DNA from: Ignavibacteriota bacterium
Lineage (GTDB): Bacteria; Bacteroidota; Ignavibacteria; Kapaibacteriales; UBA2268
Direction of reading: 5' to 3'
Assembly (NCBI GenBank): GCA_019637995.1
Contig: JAHBUQ010000001.1
Span: 1,028,381-1,092,380 of the forward strand
DNA length: 64,000 bases
A program made the translations under genes and the position numbers. How positions within the stretch are numbered: position 1 is the first letter of the stretch; each line of letters begins with the position of its first letter. A model generated the notes under the pieces. That model was not told the DNA's origin. It saw nothing but the letters and a program-made list of their open reading frames with translations, and did not search any database. This document shows, piece by piece, positions 31,577 through 39,554 of the stretch.

Positions 31577-32314
31577 TTACATTTTTTTAGCAACAAGAAC
31601 AATTGAAAGCCCGAAAGGAAGCATAACGCTTGGTATCAAACTTTTTTCGAGCATAAATAATTTTGTAAATACATTATTGACAAAATCTGGAACTTCATCA
31701 ATCGGTGCATCATTTTTCTGTCCGGCACCTGTAATTTTATCAATAAATCGTTTCAAAACAGCGGGTGGAAAAAGAATCGTATTAAAATATGAACTGTACA
31801 TCACTTTAAATCCGGCATCTCTGAACAACTTTTTGAAACGTGTAACAGTATATCGGCGGTAGTGCATGTGAATTTCATCGTGGTGGCTCCATAACCATTG
31901 ATAAGCAGGAACGGAAGCAAACATATATCCGCCATTATCAAGCAAATCATACGCTTCTTTTACAACTTTTGCATCATCTTCAATATGCTCAATAACATCA
32001 AGCATTGTAATCGCATCAATTTTTCCGTATTGATTTTTGTCGAATTGATTCAGATAGCAATTTTTGAGATTTGTAAGACCACGCTTGCGGGAATAATCAA
32101 GTGCAATATCAGATGTGTCAATGCCGATAACATTGCAGTCGCTTTTCAGAAGCGAAGCAAAACCGCCGGTACCACAGCCGACATCAAGCAAATTTAACGT
32201 TGGTTTCAGTTCACAAAATGTTCTGACGGTTTTCTCCAAAATCCTGTTTCTGGCTATAAACCACCAGTAGCTGTCTTCTGCTTCAAATTGTGAATGATAT
32301 ACTATTTCTTGCAT
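31577..32314 (-). CDS. Class I SAM-dependent methyltransferase
   Basis: Rossmann-fold methyltransferase of the Methyltransf_23/11 type. The SAM-binding glycine loop LLDVGCGTGGFASLL lies near residues 42-56, the acidic end of strand 2 in VIGIDTSD, and motif II/III in AITMLDVIEHIEDD. The C-terminal half contains HYRRYTVTRFKKLFRDAGF, often seen in methyltransferases placed with envelope glycan or lipid genes. It is the first gene of the operon leading to carB. Substrate is unknown; a role with the YfhO-like protein is a guess from adjacency. Confidence 0.8.
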   Translation of the reverse strand: MQEIVYHSQFEAEDSYWWFIARNRILEKTVRTFCELKPTLNLLDVGCGTGGFASLLKSDCNVIGIDTSDIALDYSRKRGLTNLKNCYLNQFDKNQYGKIDAITMLDVIEHIEDDAKVVKEAYDLLDNGGYMFASVPAYQWLWSHHDEIHMHYRRYTVTRFKKLFRDAGFKVMYSSYFNTILFPPAVLKRFIDKITGAGQKNDAPIDEVPDFVNNVFTKLFMLEKSLIPSVMLPFGLSIVLVAKKM

Positions 32315-32660
32315 AATTTATATTATAAAAGTATTTTTCATCTTGACTAAAAAATCTTTGCAATATACAAGAAAAAAAGGGAATAAAAAAATGTAATAAG
32401 GATATTCAATAATTTATGAATAGTTTCACAAAATTTAGCGGAGTTTGATTGTCATTTTCAATAATTTTTCTCTCATTTATTTATTCACTAACAATAAAAA
32501 TTATATCCCTTCATTAAAAATGTACAGATATATTAGTAAGAAACTGGAGAAATCTGTGAAGATGTACGTATTAACGCAAAAAAGATAAGAACTGCAACTT
32601 AATTGTATTTGCCGTGTATATCTTATAAAGAATTTTATTAATCAAAAGTTGGAGTTTGAA
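32315..32660. other. Divergent intergenic region with a possible T9SS tail relic
   Basis: About 350 bp of AT-rich sequence between the methyltransferase operon and the T9SS cargo array, expected to hold divergent promoters. GAGAAATCTGTGAAGATGT at 32547-32565 matches, with one change in 19, the nucleotides that encode EKFVKM at T9SS gene ends in this window (11499 and 39577). It is not in any reading frame of a gene. GGAG at 32651-32654 is the likely ribosome site of the next gene. No other structure was seen. Confidence 0.5.
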
Positions 32661-33965
32661 ATGAAAAAGTATTTGACGGTATGTATTTTGTTAATTATAC
32701 TTATTAACACAAATTTGTATTCTCGGTCCGGGTGGACGTTTTTTAAGTATAATGATTTACCTGTTCCGGGAATATCATTTTGTATTCAGTCTGATTATAA
32801 TGGTGGTGTTTTTCTTGGTACTACCGGTGGTCTAATGAAACACAATGGTTATGAATGGACTAAAATCTATTATAATGAGCTTAACCCAATGGAAACATAT
32901 AATAAATTTAACATCCGTCGAATCACTGTTATGGGTGGCAATGTTTGGGCAAGCACAAATGAAGGGCTGATAAAATTTACCGGCTATGATAGCAAGCATT
33001 ATAATGTATCAAATACTCCTTCTATGTATAATGATAAAATTCGTGGGATTGCACCAGATAAATATGGTAATATTTGGTTTGTAAATCATACATTAGGTAT
33101 TTTTAAATTGGATAAATCATCGGATACTGTTGTCTATTATTCCATACCGCAATCAACACCACTTCCTTTTTCCCAAGATATTCCAATGTTTTGCGATGCT
33201 TATGACAATCTATGGTATTCTTGTGCTGGAAAGTTCGTAAAATTTAGTGAAGGTAATATAAAAATAATTGATGAAACGGAAATTCCTGAACTAAAGAAAG
33301 ATACTGTTTCCTCAATTCAAATTATGTCAGATAATTCGATAATTGTGTTAATGAAGCGAAGTATTGGAAATTATAAAGATTACAATGGAACAATCACTTA
33401 TAACGCAATTGACATACCGTCAGGACTTATGAACGATAACGAGTATTTCTCTATGGTAAAAGTGGATTTGGAAGGCAATTGCTGGATATTGTCAAGATTA
33501 TATGAAGGACAAGGTATTTCATCAAAATATTTTTATAAATATAGTAAAAACAAAGAATGGACAAAATATGAATTCCCAACATTTGAAGGTACAACTCAAA
33601 ATTTATATGCTTTGACAGATTTTTCAATTGATGAAAAAGGAAAAGTCTGGTTCTCAGACCCATATTTTGGAGTTTTCGTTTTTGATTCAAAAACTACATC
33701 AGTTAAAAATGCGATTTCGATGAGTTCAATTAATATTTATCCCAACCCCACAAGTGATTATATTACAATCAGTTTTCAAACAACCGATGTTTTGGAAACA
33801 TCGGTTGTTTCTAAAGTGCAAATATTCGATATGCTTGGAGTAGAGGTAATGACTGAATCAATTCATCCGATGACTTCGAGTCATCGGATGAATATTTCGC
33901 ACCTGCCGAGAGGCGTGTATTTCATTCAAATTGGCAATTATTCAGAAAAATTTGTTAAATTGTAA
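32661..33965 (+). CDS. Secreted two-component-propeller-like protein with T9SS sorting domain
   Basis: Exported beta-propeller protein. The ATG at 32661 starts a signal peptide (MKKYLTVCILLIILINTNLYS) and follows GGAG by 6 nt; a TTG four codons upstream is less likely. Blades such as GLMKHNGYEWTKIY, NVWASTNEGLIKF and GNIWFVNHTLGIFKL resemble Reg_prop repeats, which act as sensors in hybrid kinases but also occur in secreted proteins. The sorting domain (IYPNPTSDYITIS, FDMLGVEV, HLPRGVYFIQI, EKFVKL) carries two perfect 15-bp hairpins in its coding sequence. It is first in an array of four T9SS cargo genes; the next begins 21 bp after its stop. Ligand unknown. Confidence 0.8.
   Translation: MKKYLTVCILLIILINTNLYSRSGWTFFKYNDLPVPGISFCIQSDYNGGVFLGTTGGLMKHNGYEWTKIYYNELNPMETYNKFNIRRITVMGGNVWASTNEGLIKFTGYDSKHYNVSNTPSMYNDKIRGIAPDKYGNIWFVNHTLGIFKLDKSSDTVVYYSIPQSTPLPFSQDIPMFCDAYDNLWYSCAGKFVKFSEGNIKIIDETEIPELKKDTVSSIQIMSDNSIIVLMKRSIGNYKDYNGTITYNAIDIPSGLMNDNEYFSMVKVDLEGNCWILSRLYEGQGISSKYFYKYSKNKEWTKYEFPTFEGTTQNLYALTDFSIDEKGKVWFSDPYFGVFVFDSKTTSVKNAISMSSINIYPNPTSDYITISFQTTDVLETSVVSKVQIFDMLGVEVMTESIHPMTSSHRMNISHLPRGVYFIQIGNYSEKFVKL
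33778..33810. repeat. Hairpin inside sorting-domain coding sequence, loop 1
   Basis: Perfect arms AAACAACCGATGTTT and AAACATCGGTTGTTT around loop TGG. It encodes QTTDVLETSVVS between the strands YITIS and KVQIFDMLG. Confidence 0.9.
33861..33893. repeat. Hairpin inside sorting-domain coding sequence, loop 2
   Basis: Perfect arms ATTCATCCGATGACT and AGTCATCGGATGAAT around loop TCG. It encodes IHPMTSSHRMN between LGVEVM and the ISHLP turn. The arms recur almost unchanged at 38794-38826 in another gene. Confidence 0.9.
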
Positions 33966-33986
33966 TTTTATTGGAAGGAAATATTT

Positions 33987-35699
33987 ATGAAGTTTTTTCT
34001 AACTGTTATTATAATATTGAGTTTTGTTCAGTTTTTAAATTCTCAAGTTATATTTGTTGATACTACAATTAGTTATCAAACTATTCAGGGCTGGGAATGT
34101 GGCTCATCCACTGTTGCCGTGCAAGGCAAAAATATCGAAACTGATACTAGTTTATCCTATTTTAGAAATGATTTGATAAATATTATTGCTGATTCAATTG
34201 GCATAACCCGTATGCGTCTCGAAGTCAGGTCTGGCTCTGAAAACTCTGCTGATAACTGGAGAAAATATATTGATAGTTCCATAAGTTACGATGATTGGCG
34301 AGCTATTAGATACGCAACCGTAAATGATAATGACGACCCAGATATTTTGAATATGGATGGTTTCCATTTTTCGGAATTAAAAATTAAGATGAGAAATTCA
34401 GTACTACCTTTGCGTGAAAGGTTAAAAGAAAAAGGTGAAAATTTATATATTAATTTATGTTATGTGGCTTTCACTCCACAAATAACTGACGGAGATTTTC
34501 ACCATAGAGACCCAAGGGAATATGCAGAATTCATTTTAGCTGTGTTTAAATTCATGGATAGTGAATATGGTTTTGTTCCTGATGCAGTCGAAGTAATTTT
34601 AGAGCCAGATGTTGCAAAATTTGGGGATGGTAAATTAGTTGGAGAATGTATGGTTGCAGCTGGTGATAAATTAAAGGAAAATGGATATTTTCCAGAGTTT
34701 ATTGCACCTTCAACTACAAACTTAATCAACGCCAATTCGGAAAATTATATTGGGAAGTTTCTTAAAGTACCGAGAGTATTTGAATATTGGAAAGAATTTT
34801 CATATCATGCTTATACAGGAAGAGTGGATTCTAACCTTACAAAAATAGCCGATCTTGCAAAAGCAAACAATGTAAGGACTTCTATGCTTGAATGGTGGAC
34901 TAATGGCAATACTTATGAAACATTGCATAAAGATCTAACTTTAGGAAACAATTCAGCTTTTCAGCATTATTCGCCATTATGTATTCCTTTTGGAGTTGAT
35001 TATACAGGGCTTACTAAAATAGTTTTTAATAGTCAGGATGATTACAGAATCATTATTCATGATAATGTCAAATATATTCTCCAATATTTTAAAAATATTA
35101 GACCCAGAGCAGTTAGGAAACATGCCATTAGTAATAATAGTATTCTAAATCCTGTAGTTTTCAAAAATACAAATGGTAATTACGTTGCTATTGTTACATC
35201 GCAAGGTAAATCAGATATTAATATAGTTGGCTTACCACGAGGAGAGTATGAGCTGATTTATACAACCGGATGGGGGAATAATCCTCCAACAAACTATATG
35301 GTCAGCAAGCCAAATCAAATAATCAACGAAAATGATACTTTAAAAACAAATATTTCTGACAGAGGACTAATTGTGATAAAGCAAATAGATAAAATTTCAC
35401 ATGTAGATAATATTGAAGTTTTTAATAGAATATTAATCTCTCCCAATCCCGCATCGGAATATATTGATATTTCAGGACTTATAAACCCCACGCTTAAGCA
35501 TGGGGTTGATGAGCGAGGCGTTGATGAAGTAGCAGGAGAAATCAAAATCTATAATACCTTCGGTGAATTATTTATGTCCCTCAACCCAGCCCTCTCCCAT
35601 GAGGAGAGGGAGATAAGAATTGATATTTCTCTCCTGCCAATCGGCATATATTTCATTCAAATTGGAAATTATTCAGCAAAATTTATGGTGATAAAATGA
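33987..35699 (+). CDS. GH30-like clan-A glycoside hydrolase with T9SS sorting domain
   Basis: Secreted enzyme likely to cleave a beta-linked polysaccharide. Signal peptide residues 1-19; a (beta/alpha)8 domain spans about 20-375. E206 in VILEPDV is the acid/base candidate (the usual N before E is L, which is a deviation) and E302 in SMLEWW the nucleophile candidate. YQTIQGWECGSS resembles the Q-x-I-x-G-F-G opening of GH30. A small beta-domain follows (to about 470), then a sorting domain with SPNPASEYIDIS, IYNTFGEL, LLPIGIYFIQI and a tail ending FMVIK. Two hairpins lie in the sorting-domain coding part. The stop overlaps the next start by 4 bp. The family assignment is by motif; other clan-A families remain possible. 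Confidence 0.7.
   Translation: MKFFLTVIIILSFVQFLNSQVIFVDTTISYQTIQGWECGSSTVAVQGKNIETDTSLSYFRNDLINIIADSIGITRMRLEVRSGSENSADNWRKYIDSSISYDDWRAIRYATVNDNDDPDILNMDGFHFSELKIKMRNSVLPLRERLKEKGENLYINLCYVAFTPQITDGDFHHRDPREYAEFILAVFKFMDSEYGFVPDAVEVILEPDVAKFGDGKLVGECMVAAGDKLKENGYFPEFIAPSTTNLINANSENYIGKFLKVPRVFEYWKEFSYHAYTGRVDSNLTKIADLAKANNVRTSMLEWWTNGNTYETLHKDLTLGNNSAFQHYSPLCIPFGVDYTGLTKIVFNSQDDYRIIIHDNVKYILQYFKNIRPRAVRKHAISNNSILNPVVFKNTNGNYVAIVTSQGKSDINIVGLPRGEYELIYTTGWGNNPPTNYMVSKPNQIINENDTLKTNISDRGLIVIKQIDKISHVDNIEVFNRILISPNPASEYIDISGLINPTLKHGVDERGVDEVAGEIKIYNTFGELFMSLNPALSHEEREIRIDISLLPIGIYFIQIGNYSAKFMVIK
35484..35507. repeat. Near-perfect palindrome inside sorting-domain coding sequence, loop 1
   Basis: Arms AACCCCACGCTT and AAGCATGGGGTT pair with one mismatch and no loop. 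It encodes part of INPTLKHGVD, between YIDIS and the strand EIKIYNTFG. Confidence 0.8.
35590..35610. repeat. Hairpin inside sorting-domain coding sequence, loop 2
   Basis: Perfect arms CCCTCTCC and GGAGAGGG around loop CATGA. It encodes part of LNPALSHEERE, between FGELFMS and IDISLLP. Confidence 0.75.
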
Positions 35700-37192
35700 A
35701 ATTTATACTAATTCTGAAAATAATTTTAATTGCTGTAACGCAGATTACTTTTGCACAAACTTGGAATAAAGCAATCAAAATCACATTAGGTGAAGAGGAG
35801 AAGGTTTTTATATACACTGAAGACAGATGTGATGTTCTTGACTTGCCCGATGTGTATGCACATCCTATAAGAACACCTGACGGTATAATGCTTGTTTCAG
35901 GCAATGCTCCTGACAATTATTTTATGTTTGGTGAAGATTTTAATTCACTCAAACGCAGTTGCGAGCCGGTTTTTGTTTCCGGAGATAAATGGTCTGCTGA
36001 TGCATTTCGTCATCAAGAGTGGATTACATCAGTTTATAGCGAAGATGGTATAACAATACATGCCTTAGTTCACAATGAATATCACGACCCTTTTGCAGAA
36101 AACTGCAAACCCGGAGTTACCGACCCCTCAAATCCATGTTGGTATAATTTCATTAGTTATGCAAAATCTACAGATGGAGGCAGAACCTTTGTTCAGCCGG
36201 AAAGTCCTAATCATCTTGTAGCTATGATACCTTTTAAATGGAATGCTAATGCTGTTGAACGTGGTGCACCTCCCCCCCATGGCTACTTTGAGCCAAGTAA
36301 TATTGTCAAGCATAATGGACATTATTATAGCTTGATGTTTGCGATTCTCTCTAATACAAATGCCGGCATAAGAGGTACTTGTATTATGAGAACCGATGAT
36401 ATATCCAATCCCGGCTCGTGGCGCATCTGGGACGGAAGCGACTTCAATATACCCTTGGTTAATCCATATACCAATCCTCCTGCAGATTCAAGCAAGTTTT
36501 TACCTGAATTTATAAGCCATAGAACTATCAGAGATTTGCGTGGCAGTTTGACGTGGAATACCTATTTAAATCAATTTATACTTGTCGGAGCCGGAGTTCA
36601 TAAGGTTGACGGTATTGAGACATGCGGGTTTTTCCTTTCTCGTTCAGATGATTTAATCAATTGGACTCAGCCACAGTTAATCCGCGAAACAATTTTGGGT
36701 TGGCAACACTGTAACAGGCAAACTCCAGATCAAGCCGCTCGAAACATAGTTCAAGAAGCATATCCCTCGCTAATTGACCATGATGCACCGGATATTAGTT
36801 TTGCATATTCTGATTCAACTGCATACCTGTACTTTATGCAGAATATGGATAATTGGAAGCAAGGCGGTTGGGGATTGCGTCGCGATTTAGTAAGAATCCC
36901 TATTACTATTCAAAAAATTGAGCCAATCAGTGTAACAGAAGAATATTTTAATAATTTTCAATTCAAAGTAACTCCTAACCCCGCAAGGGATTATATTGAA
37001 ATTATTCAACCTTCGGAAGGTTCTGTAGTAAAAATCTACAATACTTTAGGCGAAATAGTAATGGAATTGCCTGATGTAGCACATCTCGGAGATGTGGCAC
37101 ATTTTAAACGCATTGATATATCGTATTTACCAGCTGGTTTATATTTCATTAAATTCGGAAATTATTCACAAATATTTATGGTGATAAGATGA
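35696..37192 (+). CDS. Secreted GH43/sialidase-like beta-propeller with T9SS sorting domain
   Basis: Exported propeller protein, possibly a glycosidase. Signal peptide residues 1-20 (ending FAQ). Propeller elements include HPIRTPDGIMLVSG, STDGGRTFVQPE (an Asp-box), GYFEPSNIVKHNGHYYSLMF (typical of GH43-like blades) and FFLSRSDDLINWTQP. Scattered acidic residues could be catalytic, but I cannot assign a triad, so activity is unproven. The sorting domain shows VTPNPARDYIEIIQP, IYNTLGEIVM, YLPAGLYFIKF and FMVIR, with two small hairpins. It overlaps both neighbours by 4 bp (ATGA-type), so the array is likely one operon. Confidence 0.7.
   Translation: MKFILILKIILIAVTQITFAQTWNKAIKITLGEEEKVFIYTEDRCDVLDLPDVYAHPIRTPDGIMLVSGNAPDNYFMFGEDFNSLKRSCEPVFVSGDKWSADAFRHQEWITSVYSEDGITIHALVHNEYHDPFAENCKPGVTDPSNPCWYNFISYAKSTDGGRTFVQPESPNHLVAMIPFKWNANAVERGAPPPHGYFEPSNIVKHNGHYYSLMFAILSNTNAGIRGTCIMRTDDISNPGSWRIWDGSDFNIPLVNPYTNPPADSSKFLPEFISHRTIRDLRGSLTWNTYLNQFILVGAGVHKVDGIETCGFFLSRSDDLINWTQPQLIRETILGWQHCNRQTPDQAARNIVQEAYPSLIDHDAPDISFAYSDSTAYLYFMQNMDNWKQGGWGLRRDLVRIPITIQKIEPISVTEEYFNNFQFKVTPNPARDYIEIIQPSEGSVVKIYNTLGEIVMELPDVAHLGDVAHFKRIDISYLPAGLYFIKFGNYSQIFMVIR
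37008..37022. repeat. Small palindrome inside sorting-domain coding sequence, loop 1
   Basis: Arms AACCTTC and GAAGGTT around one G. It encodes the QPSEGS stretch between YIEII and VVKIYNTLG. The same 15 nt recur as the right arm of the hairpin at 38711-38743. Confidence 0.75.
37074..37102. repeat. Hairpin inside sorting-domain coding sequence, loop 2
   Basis: Arms ATGTAGCACATCTC and GAGATGTGGCACAT pair at 12 of 14 positions around one G. It encodes part of LPDVAHLGDVAHFK, between GEIVM and IDISYLP. Confidence 0.75.
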
Positions 37193-38916
37193 GAAATCAT
37201 GATTTAAAACAAAAATTGAAGGACTTATATATGAACAGAACACTTTTTATGTTAACTTTGAGCATTTTTCTGAGTATTAATGGAGTTTGCTCTGCACAAA
37301 TCGGAAATCGGAATTGTACCCATAGTCAACTCCATATTAATCCAATTACTGATGATCATATAAAACATGTAGAATTTTTAATTGACTCCTTAAATGCGGC
37401 AGGAGTTTTTAAAATGCACAAATCTTTAGGAAATACAACCGACAATGTGAAATTTGAATTTCCCTTGAGCTTTACGCCCGATACCGCAAATGGTATTTAT
37501 TCAGCTTATATTAGAACCGGAGGTGGTTTTTTTGACCATGACCAAACAAGTGGACTGCTTGATTATATGGGAGGTACTCACACATACGATGGTCATAAAG
37601 GTACTGATTGGTCATTATCTCCTTTTAGATGGCATACAATGGACAATAATCTTGTGAGTGTTGTAGCAGCTGCACCCGGAGTAATTGTAACAAAGATTGA
37701 TGGAAACTACGATCGTGTATGTTCTTGGAAGGATAGTCTCCGAGAAGGTTGGAATGGTATAATAATACAGCACTCTGATGGTACGAAAGCTTGGTATATT
37801 CATTTCAAGAAAAACTCATTAACATCAAAGAATGTAGGTGATTATGTTGAAACAGGTGAATATCTTGGCATTGTTGGCTCCTCGGGGATGTCCGGCGGAC
37901 CACATTTGCATTTTCAAGTGATGACAGCAAATAATAAAGCAGTTGATCCATTCTTAGGTCCTTCTAATCCAGACATTACTGAAAGTATGTGGGTGGAACA
38001 ACCTCATTACATTGACAAAGGGATGAACAGGTTGTTGATTGGTTCATCAGCACCGATTATTCAGCCTTGTCCTGAACCAGAAATATTAAATGAAAAACGC
38101 AATTTTATTTCAGGTGATTCTATTACTTTATCGTTTTATCACAGATTTTCACTTCAGGATGATTTTACTTGTAGGATTCGCAAGCCCGATGGTACTATTT
38201 GGGATGAAATTAATGGGACTGCTCGAGCCGTCAGCACTTGGAATAAGAAATTGCCGAATGATGCTCCAATTGGTGTATGGCATTACGAAGTAGAATCTAA
38301 TTCAACTATTTACAGTTTGACTTTTAATGTAGGTAATACTTATGCATTGCCTGAAAAAGTAGTTTTGCTTTCACCCATTGATGAAACTATTATCAAAAAA
38401 AGTGAGGTTAAATTTCTTTGGCACGAAAGCAAACCTGATGTAACTAATTATCGAATTGAATTAAATGAAAACGATTTTGTGTGGCTCTCCGATTCAACTT
38501 TAACAGATACAACCTTAATACTCAATAATTTTAAATTAGGAACAGAGTTTTTTTGGCGTGTTAAAGCGAAGAATTCATACGGATGGGGCGATTGGAGCGA
38601 ACTTTGGAAATTTTCGATTGATGATAATACAAGTGTGAATGAGAATGAATACTATTCCGTGAAATTTTTCTTTTCCCCCAATCCCGCAGAAGAATATGTT
38701 GAAATTATTCAACCTTCCGTAGGTTTCGAACCTTCGGAAGGTTCAGAAATAAGGATATATAATGTATTGGGTGAATTGGTAATGACAGATTCAATTCATC
38801 CGATGTCTAAAAGTCATCGGATGAATGTTGAACATTTGCCTGCAGGAGTGTATTTCGTGAATATTGTAGGTTGCAATGGAGCTTGCTCCATTATAGAGAA
38901 GTTTGTGAAGCTTTAG
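37189..38916 (+). CDS. Secreted M23 (LytM-type) metallopeptidase with Fn3-like and T9SS sorting domains
   Basis: Zinc peptidase of the lysostaphin fold, likely to cut peptidoglycan cross-links or glycine-rich proteins outside the cell. Zinc ligands are H136-x-x-x-D140 (in DGHKGTD) and H241 of the H239-L-H241 motif (GPHLHFQ); H205 is the other active-site His. All are present, so it should be active. An Fn3-like domain (about 400-490) precedes a sorting domain (FSPNPAEEYVEII, VLGELVM, HLPAGVYFVNI, EKFVKL) with three hairpins in its coding part. The start at 37189 overlaps the previous stop; an ATG at 37231 after AAGGA gives a tidier signal peptide (MNRTLFMLTLSIFLSI). Last intact gene of the cargo array. 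Confidence 0.88.
   Translation: MRNHDLKQKLKDLYMNRTLFMLTLSIFLSINGVCSAQIGNRNCTHSQLHINPITDDHIKHVEFLIDSLNAAGVFKMHKSLGNTTDNVKFEFPLSFTPDTANGIYSAYIRTGGGFFDHDQTSGLLDYMGGTHTYDGHKGTDWSLSPFRWHTMDNNLVSVVAAAPGVIVTKIDGNYDRVCSWKDSLREGWNGIIIQHSDGTKAWYIHFKKNSLTSKNVGDYVETGEYLGIVGSSGMSGGPHLHFQVMTANNKAVDPFLGPSNPDITESMWVEQPHYIDKGMNRLLIGSSAPIIQPCPEPEILNEKRNFISGDSITLSFYHRFSLQDDFTCRIRKPDGTIWDEINGTARAVSTWNKKLPNDAPIGVWHYEVESNSTIYSLTFNVGNTYALPEKVVLLSPIDETIIKKSEVKFLWHESKPDVTNYRIELNENDFVWLSDSTLTDTTLILNNFKLGTEFFWRVKAKNSYGWGDWSELWKFSIDDNTSVNENEYYSVKFFFSPNPAEEYVEIIQPSVGFEPSEGSEIRIYNVLGELVMTDSIHPMSKSHRMNVEHLPAGVYFVNIVGCNGACSIIEKFVKL
38711..38743. repeat. Hairpin inside sorting-domain coding sequence, loop 1
   Basis: Arms AACCTTCCGTAGGTT and AACCTTCGGAAGGTT pair at 14 of 15 positions around loop TCG. 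It encodes QPSVGFEPSEGS between YVEII and EIRIYNVLG. Each arm is itself nearly palindromic. Confidence 0.88.
38794..38826. repeat. Hairpin inside sorting-domain coding sequence, loop 2
   Basis: Arms ATTCATCCGATGTCT and AGTCATCGGATGAAT pair at 14 of 15 positions around loop AAA. It encodes IHPMSKSHRMN before VEHLP, and the right arm equals that at 33879-33893. Confidence 0.88.
38875..38892. repeat. Hairpin near the end of a sorting-domain coding sequence
   Basis: Perfect arms AATGGAGC and GCTCCATT around TT. It encodes the NGACSI insert between VNIVGC and IEKFVKL, a third loop position. A decayed copy lies at 39556-39573. Confidence 0.8.
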
Positions 38917-38996
38917 AAAAGGTACATTCTTTAAAAAAAGGAAAGCAATTATTTATTTTATATGACGTTTATTCAAAAATAATTAAGAATATTTTA

Positions 38997-39259
38997 ATGA
39001 GTAGATATAAAAAAATATATATTAGCATTTTATCGGGAAAGTCAGATAAATCAATTGATTTTAAGGATTTTCTGAATTTTTTGCTTCACCTTGGTTTTAA
39101 ATTGAGAATAAAAGGAAGTCATCATATTTTTATAAAGAGGGTATTCCGGAAATATTAAATATTCAACCTGATAAGAATAATAAAGCAAAACCATATCAAG
39201 TGAAGCAGGTAAGAAACATTATTTTAGAATACAAACTTGAGGAGTATCAATATGAGTAA
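38997..39259 (+). pseudogene. hicA: hicA-like mRNA interferase toxin, frameshifted
   Basis: HicA toxins degrade mRNA through a small dsRBD-like fold with one catalytic His. The frame from ATG 38997 reads MSRYKKIYISILSGKSD and continues to IKGSHHIF, which contains the catalytic-His motif, then leaves the family sequence. The +1 frame resumes exactly with YKEGIPEILNIQP, then KAKPYQVKQVRNIIL, and ends at 39259. The break is at a run of five T (39127-39131), where six would restore one reading frame of about 87 residues. This is either a real inactivating deletion or a homopolymer sequencing error. The restored end overlaps hicB by 8 bp, the usual hicAB layout. Confidence 0.75.
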
Positions 39260-39461
39260 ATATGAAATTTTAATATATTGGAGCGATGACGATAATTCCT
39301 TTATCGCTGAATTACCCGAACTCCCGGGCTGTATGGCTGATGGAAAAGACTATAATGAAGCTTTAAAGAATATACAAGTTGTTATGCAAGAATGGATTGA
39401 AACAGCTATTTCGTTAGGTAGAACAGTACCTGAAGCAAAAGGTAAATTGATATATGCCTAA
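39252..39461 (+). CDS. hicB: HicB-family antitoxin
   Basis: Antitoxin predicted to bind and neutralise HicA. It is 69 residues long, with the HicB partial RNase H-like fold: YEILIYWSDDDNSFIAELPELPGCMADG followed by YNEALKNIQVVMQEWIETA, which matches the family signature. The ATG at 39252 follows GAGGAG (39239-39244) at good spacing, so the TTG start 15 nt upstream is rejected. No C-terminal DNA-binding domain is present, so this is the short form. Its toxin partner immediately upstream carries a frameshift. Confidence 0.9.
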   Translation: MSKYEILIYWSDDDNSFIAELPELPGCMADGKDYNEALKNIQVVMQEWIETAISLGRTVPEAKGKLIYA

Positions 39462-39554
39462 AAAATGGTGTATCAATTTAAATTTTTTTCGTTCAGAAGT
39501 AGAAGAATGTATCCTTATTGCATAAGTCTTATATTCCACTAAAATTAATTATAG

